Shown here piece by piece: positions 35,729-46,100 of a stretch of DNA of 64,000 nucleotides. The stretch spans positions 59,411,118-59,475,117 of the forward strand of contig CM068585.1 of NCBI GenBank assembly GCA_035048485.1, read 5' to 3'. A model generated the notes under the pieces. It saw only the letters and a list, made by a program, of their open reading frames with translations, searched no databases and had not been told where the DNA came from. This DNA comes from Pteria penguin (Eukaryota > Mollusca > Bivalvia > Pterioida > Pteriidae). The position numbers were made by a program, and so were the translations under genes. Numbering within the stretch: the first letter of the stretch is position 1; every line of letters starts with the position of its first letter.

Positions 35729-35983
35729 CGCATTCACAATAATGAAACCTATTTTATTCGCACAAATGGTCAGTAACCACTTACTACATACATACAAACA
35801 CATTATTAGAGGTTACTCTGTATGACTAGACTGTTAAGTATACATGACATTCCTCAGAATCACTGTACTTTAGGGCTAGTTCAATACTCTGGTCTTTGTA
35901 TTTTAGGCTGTACTAGTGCAATACAGAATATAGTGGCACCCATTGATTGTGATGTCACTGAATAGGGAGTGACATGAAAATAA

Positions 35984-36068
35984 ACTGCTTTAGTGTAACT
36001 GGATAGCACATCTCATGCATACATTTTCATTGCAGTGAGAAAGTCTAGGTTCAAATCCTAGGGGCAGT
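35984..36068 (+). ncRNA. tRNA-like sequence in the left outer arm
   Basis: ACTGCTT pairs with GGGCAGT as a 7-bp acceptor stem (two G-T pairs). GTGT/GCAC can form a D stem with loop AACTGGATA. TCTCA/TGAGA forms an anticodon stem with a 20-base loop, long enough for an intron. CTAGG/CCTAG is a perfect T stem with loop TTCAAAT. The polymerase III A and B boxes are recognisable. An 85-base counterpart is at 37564-37648 in the other arm. The anticodon cannot be assigned. It may be a tRNA pseudogene or the head of a SINE trapped in the element. Confidence 0.55.
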
Positions 36069-36686
36069 TAAATGTTTTACTTTAAAATATCATTTTTAGA
36101 AAATGAAAATATATATATGTATATGTTGGTGACAACATTTTTTAATTGTCCAGCTTTTTTAACATCTCTTTAAATCTTGCTTGTTTAATTTTGAGTTTTT
36201 TTTTTTTACAGTTGACAGAGCATGATATTGAGGTTGCTTTGGATATACATACAACAATCATCTTCTATCCATCACTTATATTTTGATTTAAGCAAATGTT
36301 GAGAGAAAAACAAGATTTAGCTTACCTAAAAATGCCATTTCGATGATTACCAATTCTATTTGTGTTCAGTTCTTCATTCATGTTGGTGGCACATTTTTGC
36401 TAAAACTATTTTGAAATACATGTAGTACCAGGAAAAGGGTTTCTAGATAAGTATTTAAAGATGAATCCTAAGTTCTCTTCCTCAGACCATCCAGAGGACT
36501 GCAGAAAATCAACACTTCATACAATAAAGGCAGAGATTATTGTGAATAAAAATGTTTGTTTAATATTACAAATGTATTGACATAGGGGAAAATGTGTGAG
36601 TATGTGTCCATGTGTGTGTTACCATGTGTGCATGTGTGTTTATATACATATGTGTGTGTTTGCATGAATATATACATAATTATATT

Positions 36687-36855
36687 TGGTTGGTTGATTG
36701 GTGTTTTACGTCACTTTTAACAGTTCTTCAGTTATATCGCGACATGAAAGCAGGAAGTAACCAACCTCTTAAACATAGTGGCACAACCCGGGAATCGAAC
36801 TTGGATCGTCGGCATCGTAAGCCCAGCACTTAACCACTACACCAAGCCTGCCCCT
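36687..36855 (-). mobile_element. tRNA-derived SINE (family B) in the outer element's centre
   Basis: It matches the 7174 copy throughout (TATCGCGACATGAAAGCAGG, CCTCTTAAACATAGTGGC, CACTTAACCACTACACCAAG) and starts with the inverse CCAACC tail. It sits in the unique region between the arms. Confidence 0.85.
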
Positions 36856-37563
36856 TACATAATTATAAGAATATAGGCATATGTATGTGTGTACATGTAT
36901 TGTAATTTGTATATATAGTATAACTGTTACACTACATCATGAATATAAAAGTTTTAAACTGCTGTATGGCATGGATAATTATTGACCATTGCTACATGTA
37001 AATGTTGTTGATTTTTCTTTTGTAATGAGTTACAGGGGTTAACCCAGTTCAATGATTTCAAGCTGTCATCTGGCAAAATTTAGTCAACACATCAACTGAC
37101 ATTATATACTGATAAACTGGGGTGAACAATATACCCAAGTTGTTCTAAAAACAAGATGCCCTCATACAGAAACTAAAAATCTGAACCAAAATACATGTAA
37201 TAATGCTATAATTGTCATTAACAACATCCATAAAAACATGTGATGATGTGTAAATAATGAAGCCAATTGTCAATAGAGTTAATTTGCAAGATTATTAAGA
37301 TTAATAATTAAACATATACAAAGTGGATTTGATTGTATCTTTAAAAGCCAGATTGGTGTATTCCCTGTGGGCGTCCCCCTCATTCTTTTCCTGCTCTTCA
37401 TGGAAGAATGATCATAATCAAACATAAAGAATGAGGGTACTTTTTCCTCTGGCAGTGGATGCAAATAAGAGTGAATTTTAGTGATAGCCTACAATATCAA
37501 CAATTTCTATACTTGCTCACCAAAGATTGTGTGATGATTTAAATGTATAAATTAATTCATTTC

Positions 37564-37648
37564 ACTGCCCCTAGGATTTGAACCTAGACTTTCTCACTGC
37601 AACGAAAATGTGTGCATGAGACGTGCTATCCAGTTACACTAAAGCAGT
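37564..37648 (-). ncRNA. tRNA-like sequence in the right outer arm
   Basis: This is the inverted mate of 35984-36068, the same 85 bases long. It differs mainly by transitions (for example ACATCTC/ACGTCTC and TTTCATT/TTTCGTT), and the acceptor and T stems are unchanged. The left copy looks like the more CpG-decayed of the two. Confidence 0.55.
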
Positions 37649-37904
37649 TTATTTTCTTGTCATTGACATCAAATTTACCTGTAGTACAAAAATCTGGACC
37701 TTACTGTGCTCTAAACCTAGTTATTAGTGACCTCTATTAGCTGCTTTTTTTTTCTTCTAAACTGTTAAACATTTCAATATATGAGCAAATCAATCAACGG
37801 TAGTCACTATATTCTGTATTGCAATAGCACAGCCTTAAAAAGATCAGAGTATATTGAACTAGCCCTAAAGTACAGAGATTCTGAGGAATGTCATGCATAC
37901 TTAA

Positions 37905-38349
37905 AGTGCTATAAGAATGTTCACAATTTTTCTATACAATGTGTGCATCTACATACACAAGTCGCTGACAAAAAATTACACTGCTGCATGACTCCAATCA
38001 CAAGATATATACAATAATCCATAAACAGCTCGGTGGATTTTTTCAGTTGTTAATCTCCGTAATATGTGACGTCAGAAGTTGTACAAATGCTACTTTTCCT
38101 TGGGTTTTAATTATGACATTAATGTTTGCATTGTGACGTCACAGGAAAATGACGTTAAAAGTTGTACAACAAGTTGTACAGGAAACCTTTCTTTTACTCG
38201 GGTGTTCCCGTAAAATCAGCCAAATGGATATTTTTAGATATCTCTCAGAGACATACTGAAGTAGAAGGAGCAGTGATTTTTATGAATTTTATAATAATTC
38301 AGTTAGGATTTTGAGAAAATGCAAAATACCCCAGCATTCTAATAGCACT
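37905..38349. mobile_element. TTAA-flanked MITE in the right outer arm
   Basis: The ends AGTGCTATAAGAATG and CATTCTAATAGCACT are inverted. TTAA stands at 37901-37904 and 38350-38353. In the sister arm the same position holds a single TTAA (35834-35837). TTAA target use is typical of piggyBac and Kolobok transposons; the family cannot be decided without more copies. The interior has TGACGTCA-type palindromes and repeated GTTGTACAA words, and no protein. Confidence 0.85.
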
Positions 38350-38756
38350 TTAACAGTCTAGTCATACAGAGTAACCTCTAATAATGTGTTTGTATGTATG
38401 TAGTAAGTGGTTACTGACCATTTGTGCGAATAAAATAGGTTTCATTATTGTGAATGCGTAGCCAGTGTGATTGCGCAATCTCGCCGATCGCTTAACTCAC
38501 TGTTTTCTCAATAAAATTGTGGTTCTTTGTCAAAATAACAGCTACAATGTATATTTCTTATCATTAAATGTTGAAATCTACTGTTAGAATCAAAATGAAC
38601 CAGTGAGAATTGACCAAACTGGCCCGAATTATATGCTGCCAATGCTAACTCACCGTAGTCGACGCCATTTTGAATTCTCCTATGGGGGCAGCCATTCGGT
38701 ACCCGCTTCCAGGCCTTCGTGCTTTGGCACATCGGAAGGCCTCGGGTACCAGGCTA

Positions 38757-38766
38757 AGGGAAGTGG
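38757..38766. other. Right 10-bp target site duplication of outer element
   Basis: AGGGAAGTGG, identical to 31640-31649. Confidence 0.85.
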
Positions 38767-38769
38767 AAA

Positions 38770-39620
38770 CATTTTAAAATTAAATAGGTGTATAGAATTA
38801 CCGAAACGCACTTGAAGGATAAAAGAAAAAAAAATTAATTAATTGATAAAGCAAACTCAGTTTATGCCTTAAAGTAAACCCATCGGAATAAATAATTGTT
38901 TAAGAATGTTCGGTTATTTCAAGGATTTATAAACAATAATATTTATAAGTCCTTGGTTATTTGAATAAACTATGTGATTTATGCTACGGTATTTTTTTTT
39001 TCAAGTAAATTATTATTTTGAAAGTACACAAGTCAAGGAAAAGAAATTCTATTAACACAACATAGATGTTGCTATATTATCACACTGTTTCACACTATAA
39101 ATTAACTAGACACAGATCGACATTAATATGATCTTCTCTTTTTATGTATCGTATCAGCAATGTGACTGGAGATAAAACTGCTAGTATTGTAATTTTATCA
39201 AAGTTGTAAGGAAGACTAGAAGTAAATAACATCAGAATCAACAATATATATTTTGCAGATGACGCTATTAGAAATGCTGGAAAATAAATATGTATTTATA
39301 CGAACACATGATTTGATTAATGAATAGTGTTAAATATCCGTGAATGGCGTGAGTCCGGTGACATTCCGGTGATTATTGTGTCTTTGTGCTTTTTAGGGCC
39401 ATTCCGGTAAATCTATGTACCGACGTTTAGCAGGTTGTTTTGGAAATGCCATTTGAATTTGTCAGATAGATCTAACTCATTCTACAGAATACACCATGGG
39501 TATATATATATTTATAAATATCTATTTACTTACTTAATGTCTGGTTTATGAATTTGGGTTCTTGTGGATTATTCCACTATGTAAGGGATTTTGCTACAAG
39601 ACACAATCAATATTTTAATT
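38770..39620. other. No recognisable gene
   Basis: AT-rich sequence between two transposons. CATTCCGGT recurs at about 39363 and 39401. No coding sequence recognised. Confidence 0.4.
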
Positions 39621-39790
39621 TTTACAGGTTGGGCACACCCCTCTAGGAGTAAGAGAGACATTACCTGTTTAAAGAGACATTTTGCTGGCATTAAAAATGT
39701 CTCTCTAAAGAGGTATGTTTTCAATCTTAATGCATGAGTTCTGTCGTGGCATCGGGTGTGTGTAATGGGTTTATGACTTGGTTAATTGGA

Positions 39791-40163
39791 CGTCTCTTTA
39801 GCTCACTCGGTAGTGTGCAGGACTGGAAATCCTGGGTTCCCGGGATCGAGACCAGACGTTCAACCTTCATTGTTCATCGAATTACTTAACTGGCGACGAG
39901 GTGTACAATGGGAGGGTGGGAGCATTTGGTGACCTCTTCTCTTGGGTAGGGTGTGCCCAAGCAGGTCTGTGACCAAGCAGTCTCAGAGAACTGCGGAAGG
40001 GGGTGTGCCTTCCTCCAAAAAATTAAAGGGGAGAAGGCTGTTGTGGAATTAGGTGTGTGTTGCAGATTTAAGACTCGGCTACTGGGACGTCTCTTTAGCT
40101 CACTCGGTAGTGAGTATAAGGACTGTAAATCCTGGGTTCCCTGGTTTGAGACTAGACGTTCAT
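39791..40163 (+). repeat. Two tRNA-like blocks, 297 bp apart
   Basis: CGTCTCTTTAGCTCACTCGG occurs at 39791 and 40088. Each is followed by an anticodon-arm-like stem (GGA-CTGGAAA-TCC and GGA-CTGTAAA-TCC) and a weak B-box region (GGGATCGAGACC, GGTTTGAGACT). The preceding 100 bases are also related, so this is a tandem duplication. The second loop would carry anticodon GTA and the first GGA, but acceptor stems are incomplete, so these are tRNA-derived repeats rather than genes. Confidence 0.55.
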
Positions 40164-40249
40164 CTTTCATTCTTCATTGAAGCACTTCATTTCCCAAGAA
40201 CTGAAAAATAAATATTTATAATTTTGACCTGAAACTTAAAATCGCACAT

Positions 40250-40882
40250 CTACAGTACAAACTGAATAATGTTTGCAAAAGGTGTTGACCTGTACTGGTG
40301 CTGTAGCAGTTTCCGGACATTTTTGGTCAATAATTTGGGTCTTTTTTGCGCTACGAAAATATTTGAAATTTGGCAAACATTATGATTGACTATTAAGATA
40401 ATTAGAAATGTAAAAAAATCAACATCTTCATTGTACATGTACTCTAGAAATTTGAACTGCTCTTTCCATTTAGGCAGGAAAAATCGTTTCCTGCCCTCCT
40501 TGTATTTCTTTTTTTGTTTTTCTCTTTTTTTATCAGGAGGTTCATCTCCTTCACTGGACCCTTTATTGAATCCAAATGCAAATAAGGTACCCGTTCGCTT
40601 CGACACTTTAACAACTACACTGCCGTCTGTAGTATGGTTGCTATGAGAAACGAAACACGCATGTGTTAACAATACGCTTGACATTTCACACATTGTCCAA
40701 ACCCTTGCATGACTGAGAGTGATTTGACCTACTTCCGCTCTCGTGTGACTACATCTGGTCTCTTGACATTGGTTAGAAAGCGTTATCCACGCAGTAACTT
40801 TACGGCAAAAAAGCTTTAGATTTTTCTTTTTAAAAGTGTCACAGAAACAGGTTTTTAGTCTTAAGATATTCACTTGCCCCAT
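40250..40882 (-). pseudogene. Protein-like ORF fragment, possibly ZNF862/hAT-related
   Basis: A 210-codon open frame on the minus strand. The central part (GSVVVKVSKRTGTLFAFGF, a charged KKREKQKKKYKEGRKR stretch, then FFLPKWKEQFKFLEYMYNED) resembles the N-terminal region of ZNF862/C17orf113-like proteins of hAT origin, where a basic region precedes W..FPWL.YD and a zinc finger. The expected zinc finger does not follow; the frame runs into unrelated residues. It lies inside the inverted-repeat element at 39623-41990. The N-terminal 80 residues look non-conserved. Resemblance is from memory of the pattern only, and confidence is low. Confidence 0.3.
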
Positions 40883-42169
40883 CGGGCGAGCACCAGTGGT
40901 GTTTGAACCAGAAGTAGACTGCCCGACACTAGATTTTACCAGTCAGGGGCAATCGGGCAATGGTGAAGTCAAGCCCTGTCTTGAATTTCTTTTTCTCATG
41001 AGTCATGTACAAAAACATCATGTTGTGTCCGTAATGTCATTTATTTAGGTGTCACTTGAGGGCTGCTTCATGACTTTGCCAAATTTATCAAATTAAAGCT
41101 TTTCAAGCGTTATATAGTAGGTACTTGTAAAATGTTTATAGGCTCTTCAGACTTCCGGCTTGCAAAGTTTTAAAAGCTTGATCCTGATTTTACTGGCTTC
41201 GGGCTTCAGGCCACCGGTCAACGTAGAAGACTGTTTTTGTCCAAATGAATCCCTTTTCCAAACAAGGTTTCAATACCACTTTTCTTTGTTAACTGTAGCA
41301 GTTTCCGGTCTTGACGATTTATATAGTATTGGGTCTCAGTACGGGATGTTAACCTCGTCATTGAGTAGTCATACATCAATAAAGAGGTAAATAATGAATT
41401 AACAGTCACAGGATTTTAATAAATGTTACAAAAACTTGCCATATAATAGATTTGCTTTCTGGTGGGCTGATGTCAGTTCCCCAGTGCGAGAAATAACAAC
41501 AGCACAATACAGAAACAGAATGTAAGGTGGAAATTGTATACATATTCAAAATCTAGCTAAACTCTTGCATACAATTATTAATGTGAACAATTTTGGTGAT
41601 ATGGTGAATGATAGACAAAAACAGTTGTTGGAAATGTCTCAAATAATGAGACGATCGGTAACTGCTTTAGTCAGGAAACTGCTACAGCACCAGTAGGAAG
41701 TACTATTTTCGAGTTTCATGTTGTAAAACTTTTGCAGCTATAAACACAAATATGGTTGATAAAAATTCCAAACATTCTTTACAAATATTGTTTAGGACAT
41801 TGTAATTTGTAAAGATCATGTGCACTTTTAATTTTCAAACCAAAATGCCAAGATTTTGAATTTTAGTATTAAGGAATTTATGCATTAAGCTGGAAAAAAT
41901 CCTTCTTTAGAGAAACAATGTTTTAATTGCTGATGAAATATCTCTCTAAACAGGGAATATCTCTCTTTAGAGAGATGTGCTCAACCTGTATTAATCATTC
42001 TTATACTGATGATTGTTGTAAAAAATGTAAGGGGGAATGTTGCTGTTTGCCATCTAATTCCAGATTATCAGTACTGCATTTAGCATGAAAGAGGTGTATA
42101 TGCAATGAAAGTTTTGATTATTACTTATCCATTATGCTCAAACCAGTAAAGCATCCAGGGACTGTGGGG

Positions 42170-42323
42170 GGGCAGGCTTGGTGTAGGGGTTAAGCACTTG
42201 ACTTTCTGTGCCAACGATCCGGGTTAAATTCCTGGGTTGCGCCACTACGCTTAAGAGGTTGGTTACCTCCTGCTTTAACTGAAATTTTGTTGAAAGTGAC
42301 GTAAAACACCAATCAACCAACCA
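42170..42323 (+). mobile_element. tRNA-derived SINE (family B)
   Basis: The head has GGCTTGGTGTAGGGGTTAAG (A box) and CCGGGTTAAATTCC (B box). It ends AAGTGACGTAAAACACCAATC then AACCAACC. This is the sense orientation, close to full length but shorter in the middle than the 7174 copy. Confidence 0.85.
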
Positions 42324-42842
42324 TCCAGGAACTGTTACTATTGGGGAATTGGTACATATACAGTACAGTACCAGTACAGGGACTGACCAGTGCAGGGACT
42401 GACCAGTACAGGCTAGATCTACATTAACTGTTCATTTCATACTCAAACCAGTATTTCATCACAGTATCTTCATCAGTCTACATCCATAATCCATTGTCAT
42501 GTGGCATGTCATTATTTAATTATTTTAAAATGGTAGGTACTAATTTGAGGTGCATCTATAAAAGAGTCACTCTGTTGGCTACATTTCCCCCTGCCCTTAT
42601 TAGACTCCTCCACCATACCTGAGGTCTTGCAATTCATGGAAGATTCAGCTAATAATTGTACTTCCGTGTTCTGGCAACATGTACAAAATAGCCACAGGTA
42701 AATTGTGGCCTCAGTGTATAGTCAGTGAAAAGATCTTGACTTTGGTTTAAATATATAATATGAATTTACATGTGACTCACTTTATGAACGTAATATATGT
42801 AATTGAATTATTGTTGAATATGTTCTCTTTTCTGTTCATTGG

Positions 42843-43084
42843 ACAGTACAGTCCAGGTGGAACTTTGAATGCCCACTGTCCACAGTGGGCAGTCCACCTG
42901 AAATTTCAGTGGACATTAGGAGTGGACATTTGCCTGGGCTATCAAGCTGTCCACTTACCTGTATGTTAATTCTAATTGGTTCTTACAAGAATGTCCACTG
43001 TGTCCAGTGGACATTTTTAATGCCCACTCTAAAAATGCCCACTGTGACCAGTGGGCAAATTAAGTTCCACCCAGACTGTACTGT
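42843..43084. mobile_element. Foldback MITE upstream of the M6 exon
   Basis: The ends ACAGTACAGTCCAGGTGGAA and TTCCACCCAGACTGTACTGT are inverse. The interior contains several inverted copies of TGCCCACTG and TGTCCACTG, giving a multi-branched palindrome. A second, poorer ACAGTACAGTCCAGGTG start lies at 43466. No coding capacity. Confidence 0.7.
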
Positions 43085-43173
43085 AGGTGTGATAAAGTCA
43101 TCCAACGTTCATTTTCTTTGAAGAGTGTAGAAAGAGGGAGTGGCCAATTTTGATGTCTCATTATTTTTTCCAG

Positions 43174-46100
43174 GGTTAGAAATAGGCAATGTGCCGTTTG
43201 CATCGCTGATAGCTACGTTGGTGGTTATAGTTGGTGTAGGGGTGTTTTGTGGCACCCTCTACAGAGCTCTACAGATCATTATAATGAAAGTCATGGACAA
43301 CATCTTTGGTTTCACAGTCTCCTGGTTTGTAACTTTGTAGATAGAAGATTAGGCTAACAGATGTACTTGATAATGATTTAATTCATTGATTAAGCATGCA
43401 GTTACATTATAAACAAACATATGCCAGCACAGGCCAAGTTTCCATGTCCTGATAGGCATGGCATACAGTACAGTCCAGGTGTTTTGTAATTTTTCCACCC
43501 ACCACACTGGGCTTCATCCAGGTGTAAATTCAGGAACTACACAATACACAGTGTATTTTTACAAAGGTGTTAATAAGCACAGGTAAATTTCCACCTGATT
43601 CCCACCGTGACTTTGAGTGTTTTTCCTACTGTGTTTTGTGCAATTACTCCAAAATTTATTTGCCTACATCAAGTATGCAAGTCAAAAATGTAGTGTCTGC
43701 GAAAGTGTTTAGGACTCTATAGGACATTCAGTCCTATTAGGAGAAACATTTCATAGGACAGAAATTATTTCTGTTTGACCGAAAGTAAAATAAAGAATTC
43801 AAACACGCTACGCTGTTATTCAGGATATGAAGCATTTACGAGACCCGGAATAAATATAAACAACACCGGACAACCCGGTCTGGCACGAAATGGTGCAAAT
43901 CGGACCGATCAAAAATTTGTCCGGACGGTCCGATGTCTTTGGCGGACACTGAAAAAGTTGATATTCAATAAAATTTGAATCAATGAAATGCATTTTTATG
44001 GTAATATTTCTAAAGAATTTCATGGCCTAATCGAAAACTCTGAATTAGTCTGTTGCTTTCTTGCTCTTCCAGTGGATACATCATTACATGTACTTAATAC
44101 ATCATTGACTGTTTCAGGCTGGAGGTGATCCAGGTGGTCTTCATCGTTATTGCTGTAGTCATGGCTCTCTTCTCCATCTTCCTCTGCATATTTGGGTTTC
44201 TTGCTACTGGAGCTACCAGGAGAAACGTGTACTCTGGGAAAAAGTGCATCATGGGAGGACAGATTTCTGCAGTATTTGTGAGTATTGAATTAAAACATCA
44301 TATGTGAAGTAATTGGATACAGTTTCATATCAGTCAGGTAAGTGCGTGAAAGACTGTGATCAGCTGCGATCTAATTTTAGATTGAATGTGTGGATATACA
44401 TTTACTTTTGATTTGTAATACTATGATATGAATTTGGTTTTTATTGATTAATAATTCATGTAATTTCTTTTAAGCTGAGGTAGGGAATGATCAATTAGGA
44501 ATTTTCGGATCAGAAATTTGGAGTAAATATCACATTTTGGCATTGGGAGCTAAATTATAATTTCAAAAATTAAAAAAAAAAATTCAGAATGCAACAGGCA
44601 TGTCAAGAACTGAAGTATGCATTATTTCTTTGTTTAAACATTGCGATATCATAAATGAATTTGAAAATACAACTTTCTGTTATTCCTGAATGGGCTTACC
44701 TCACTGTACAGTTTGATGATTGATGCTGACTTTATATATGATGACATTTGATGCTGACTTTATATATGATGACATTTGATGATTGATGCAGACTTTATAT
44801 TTGATGACATTTGATGATTGATGCTGACTTTATATATGATGACATTTGATGATGATACTGAGAGATCGATCGACTTGTTTTACTCTGCTAGTTCATGGTC
44901 ATCTCATTCATCCTGAATCTGGCCTGGGCTGTCATTATCTGTGTTGGCACCATACCTATCTTCATCTACGTAATGATCCAGTCCATCTGTACCGAGAATG
45001 TCTACAATAAATCTGCAAACAACTACTGCTTTCATCTTAGTCAATTTGGTAAGTCATGATCATAAGTCAAGGAGGCCCTGATCTGGTATGTATGATCATA
45101 AGTCAAGAAGACCCTGATCTGGTATGTATGAGCGTAAGTCAAAGGGGATTGGCCCTGATCTGGTATGTATGGTCATAAGTCAAGGAGGCCCTGATCTGGT
45201 ATGTATGGTCATAAGTCAAGGGGGCCCTAATCTGGTATGTATGATCATAAGTCAAGGGGTGTAGGCCCTGATCTGGTATGTATGATCATAAGTCAAGGGG
45301 TGTAGGCCCTGATCTGGTGCGTATGATCATAAGTCAAGGAGGGATTGGCCCTGATCTGGTATATATGGTCATTAGTCAAGGGGGGATTGGGTCTGATTGG
45401 CCCTGATCTGGTATGTATGGTCATAAGTCAAGGGGGATTGGCCCTGATCTGGTATGTATGGTCATAAGTCAAGGGGGAGGGTGGCCCTGATCTGGTATAT
45501 ATGATCATAAGTCAAGGGATGTAGGCCCTGATCTGGTGCGTATGATCATAAGTCAAGGAGTGAACGGCCCTGATCTGGTATGTATGGTCATTAGTCAAGG
45601 GGGGATTTGCTCCTATTGGCCCTGATCTGGTATGTATGGTCATAAGTCAAGGGGGATTGGCCCTGATCTAGTATGTATGATCATAAGTTAAGGGGGAGGG
45701 TGGCCCTGATCTGGGATGTATAAATCTGCCAACTACTGCTGCTTCCATTTCCTTGGTAATTTCATGATAATAAGACATGGGGGAAAGTGGCTCTGATCTG
45801 TATGAATCTGCAAACATCTACTGTTTTCATCTTAGTCACTTTGATATATTGTAAGTCATGATCATAAGTCAAGGAGGTCCTGATCTGGTATATACCGTAT
45901 GATCATAAGTCAAGGTGGGTAGGCTCTGATCTGGTATGTATTTAAAGTCTGCAGACAACAATGGCTTCCATCTCAGTCACTTAAGTAAGTCAGGATCAAA
46001 AGTCAAGGGAGTGGCCCTGAGATGGTATGTACATGTATGATAATAAGTCAATGGGGGTTAGGCCCTGATCTGGTTTGCATAATTCTGCGGACAACAATGG

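Larger units (their letters stand above)
31650..38756. mobile_element. Outer long-inverted-repeat transposon (Mutator-like), with nested insertions
   Basis: The element starts TAGCCTGGTACCCGAGGCC and ends with the exact inverse, and is flanked by the 10-bp duplication AGGGAAGTGG. The outer 289 bases of each arm (31650-31938 and 38468-38756) have equal length and look nearly identical; I see one difference (CGGCGG/CGGCGA). The left arm is split by an inner element (31948-35719) and resumes at 35729. The right arm carries a TTAA MITE (37905-38349). Beyond the TTAA site the arms stay related as far as about 36072 and 37562 but with indels and substitutions. Without the insertions the element is about 2.9 kb. 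Long inverted repeats and 9-11-bp duplications fit the Mutator superfamily (family knowledge). No transposase was found, so it is non-autonomous. Confidence 0.85.
39623..41990. mobile_element. Inverted-repeat element carrying a protein-like fragment
   Basis: The left end TACAGGTTGGGCACA and the right end TGTGCTCAACCTGTA are inverse, and about 85 bases behind them are related (GAGAGACATTACCTGTTTAAAG and GGGAATATCTCTCT-type blocks). Ends of the TA-CAGGTTGAGCA type resemble pogo/Tigger-like Tc1-mariner elements (family knowledge), with TA as the duplicated target. It contains a tandem pair of tRNA-like blocks and a minus-strand protein-like ORF unlike a pogo transposase. It would therefore be a non-autonomous element that captured foreign sequence (inference). 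Confidence 0.55.

Noticed and set aside
39791..40163. Two functional tRNA genes (Ser and Tyr by loop sequence)
   Set aside because: Only part of the acceptor stem pairs and the B boxes are weak; they are tandem pieces of a tRNA-derived repeat.
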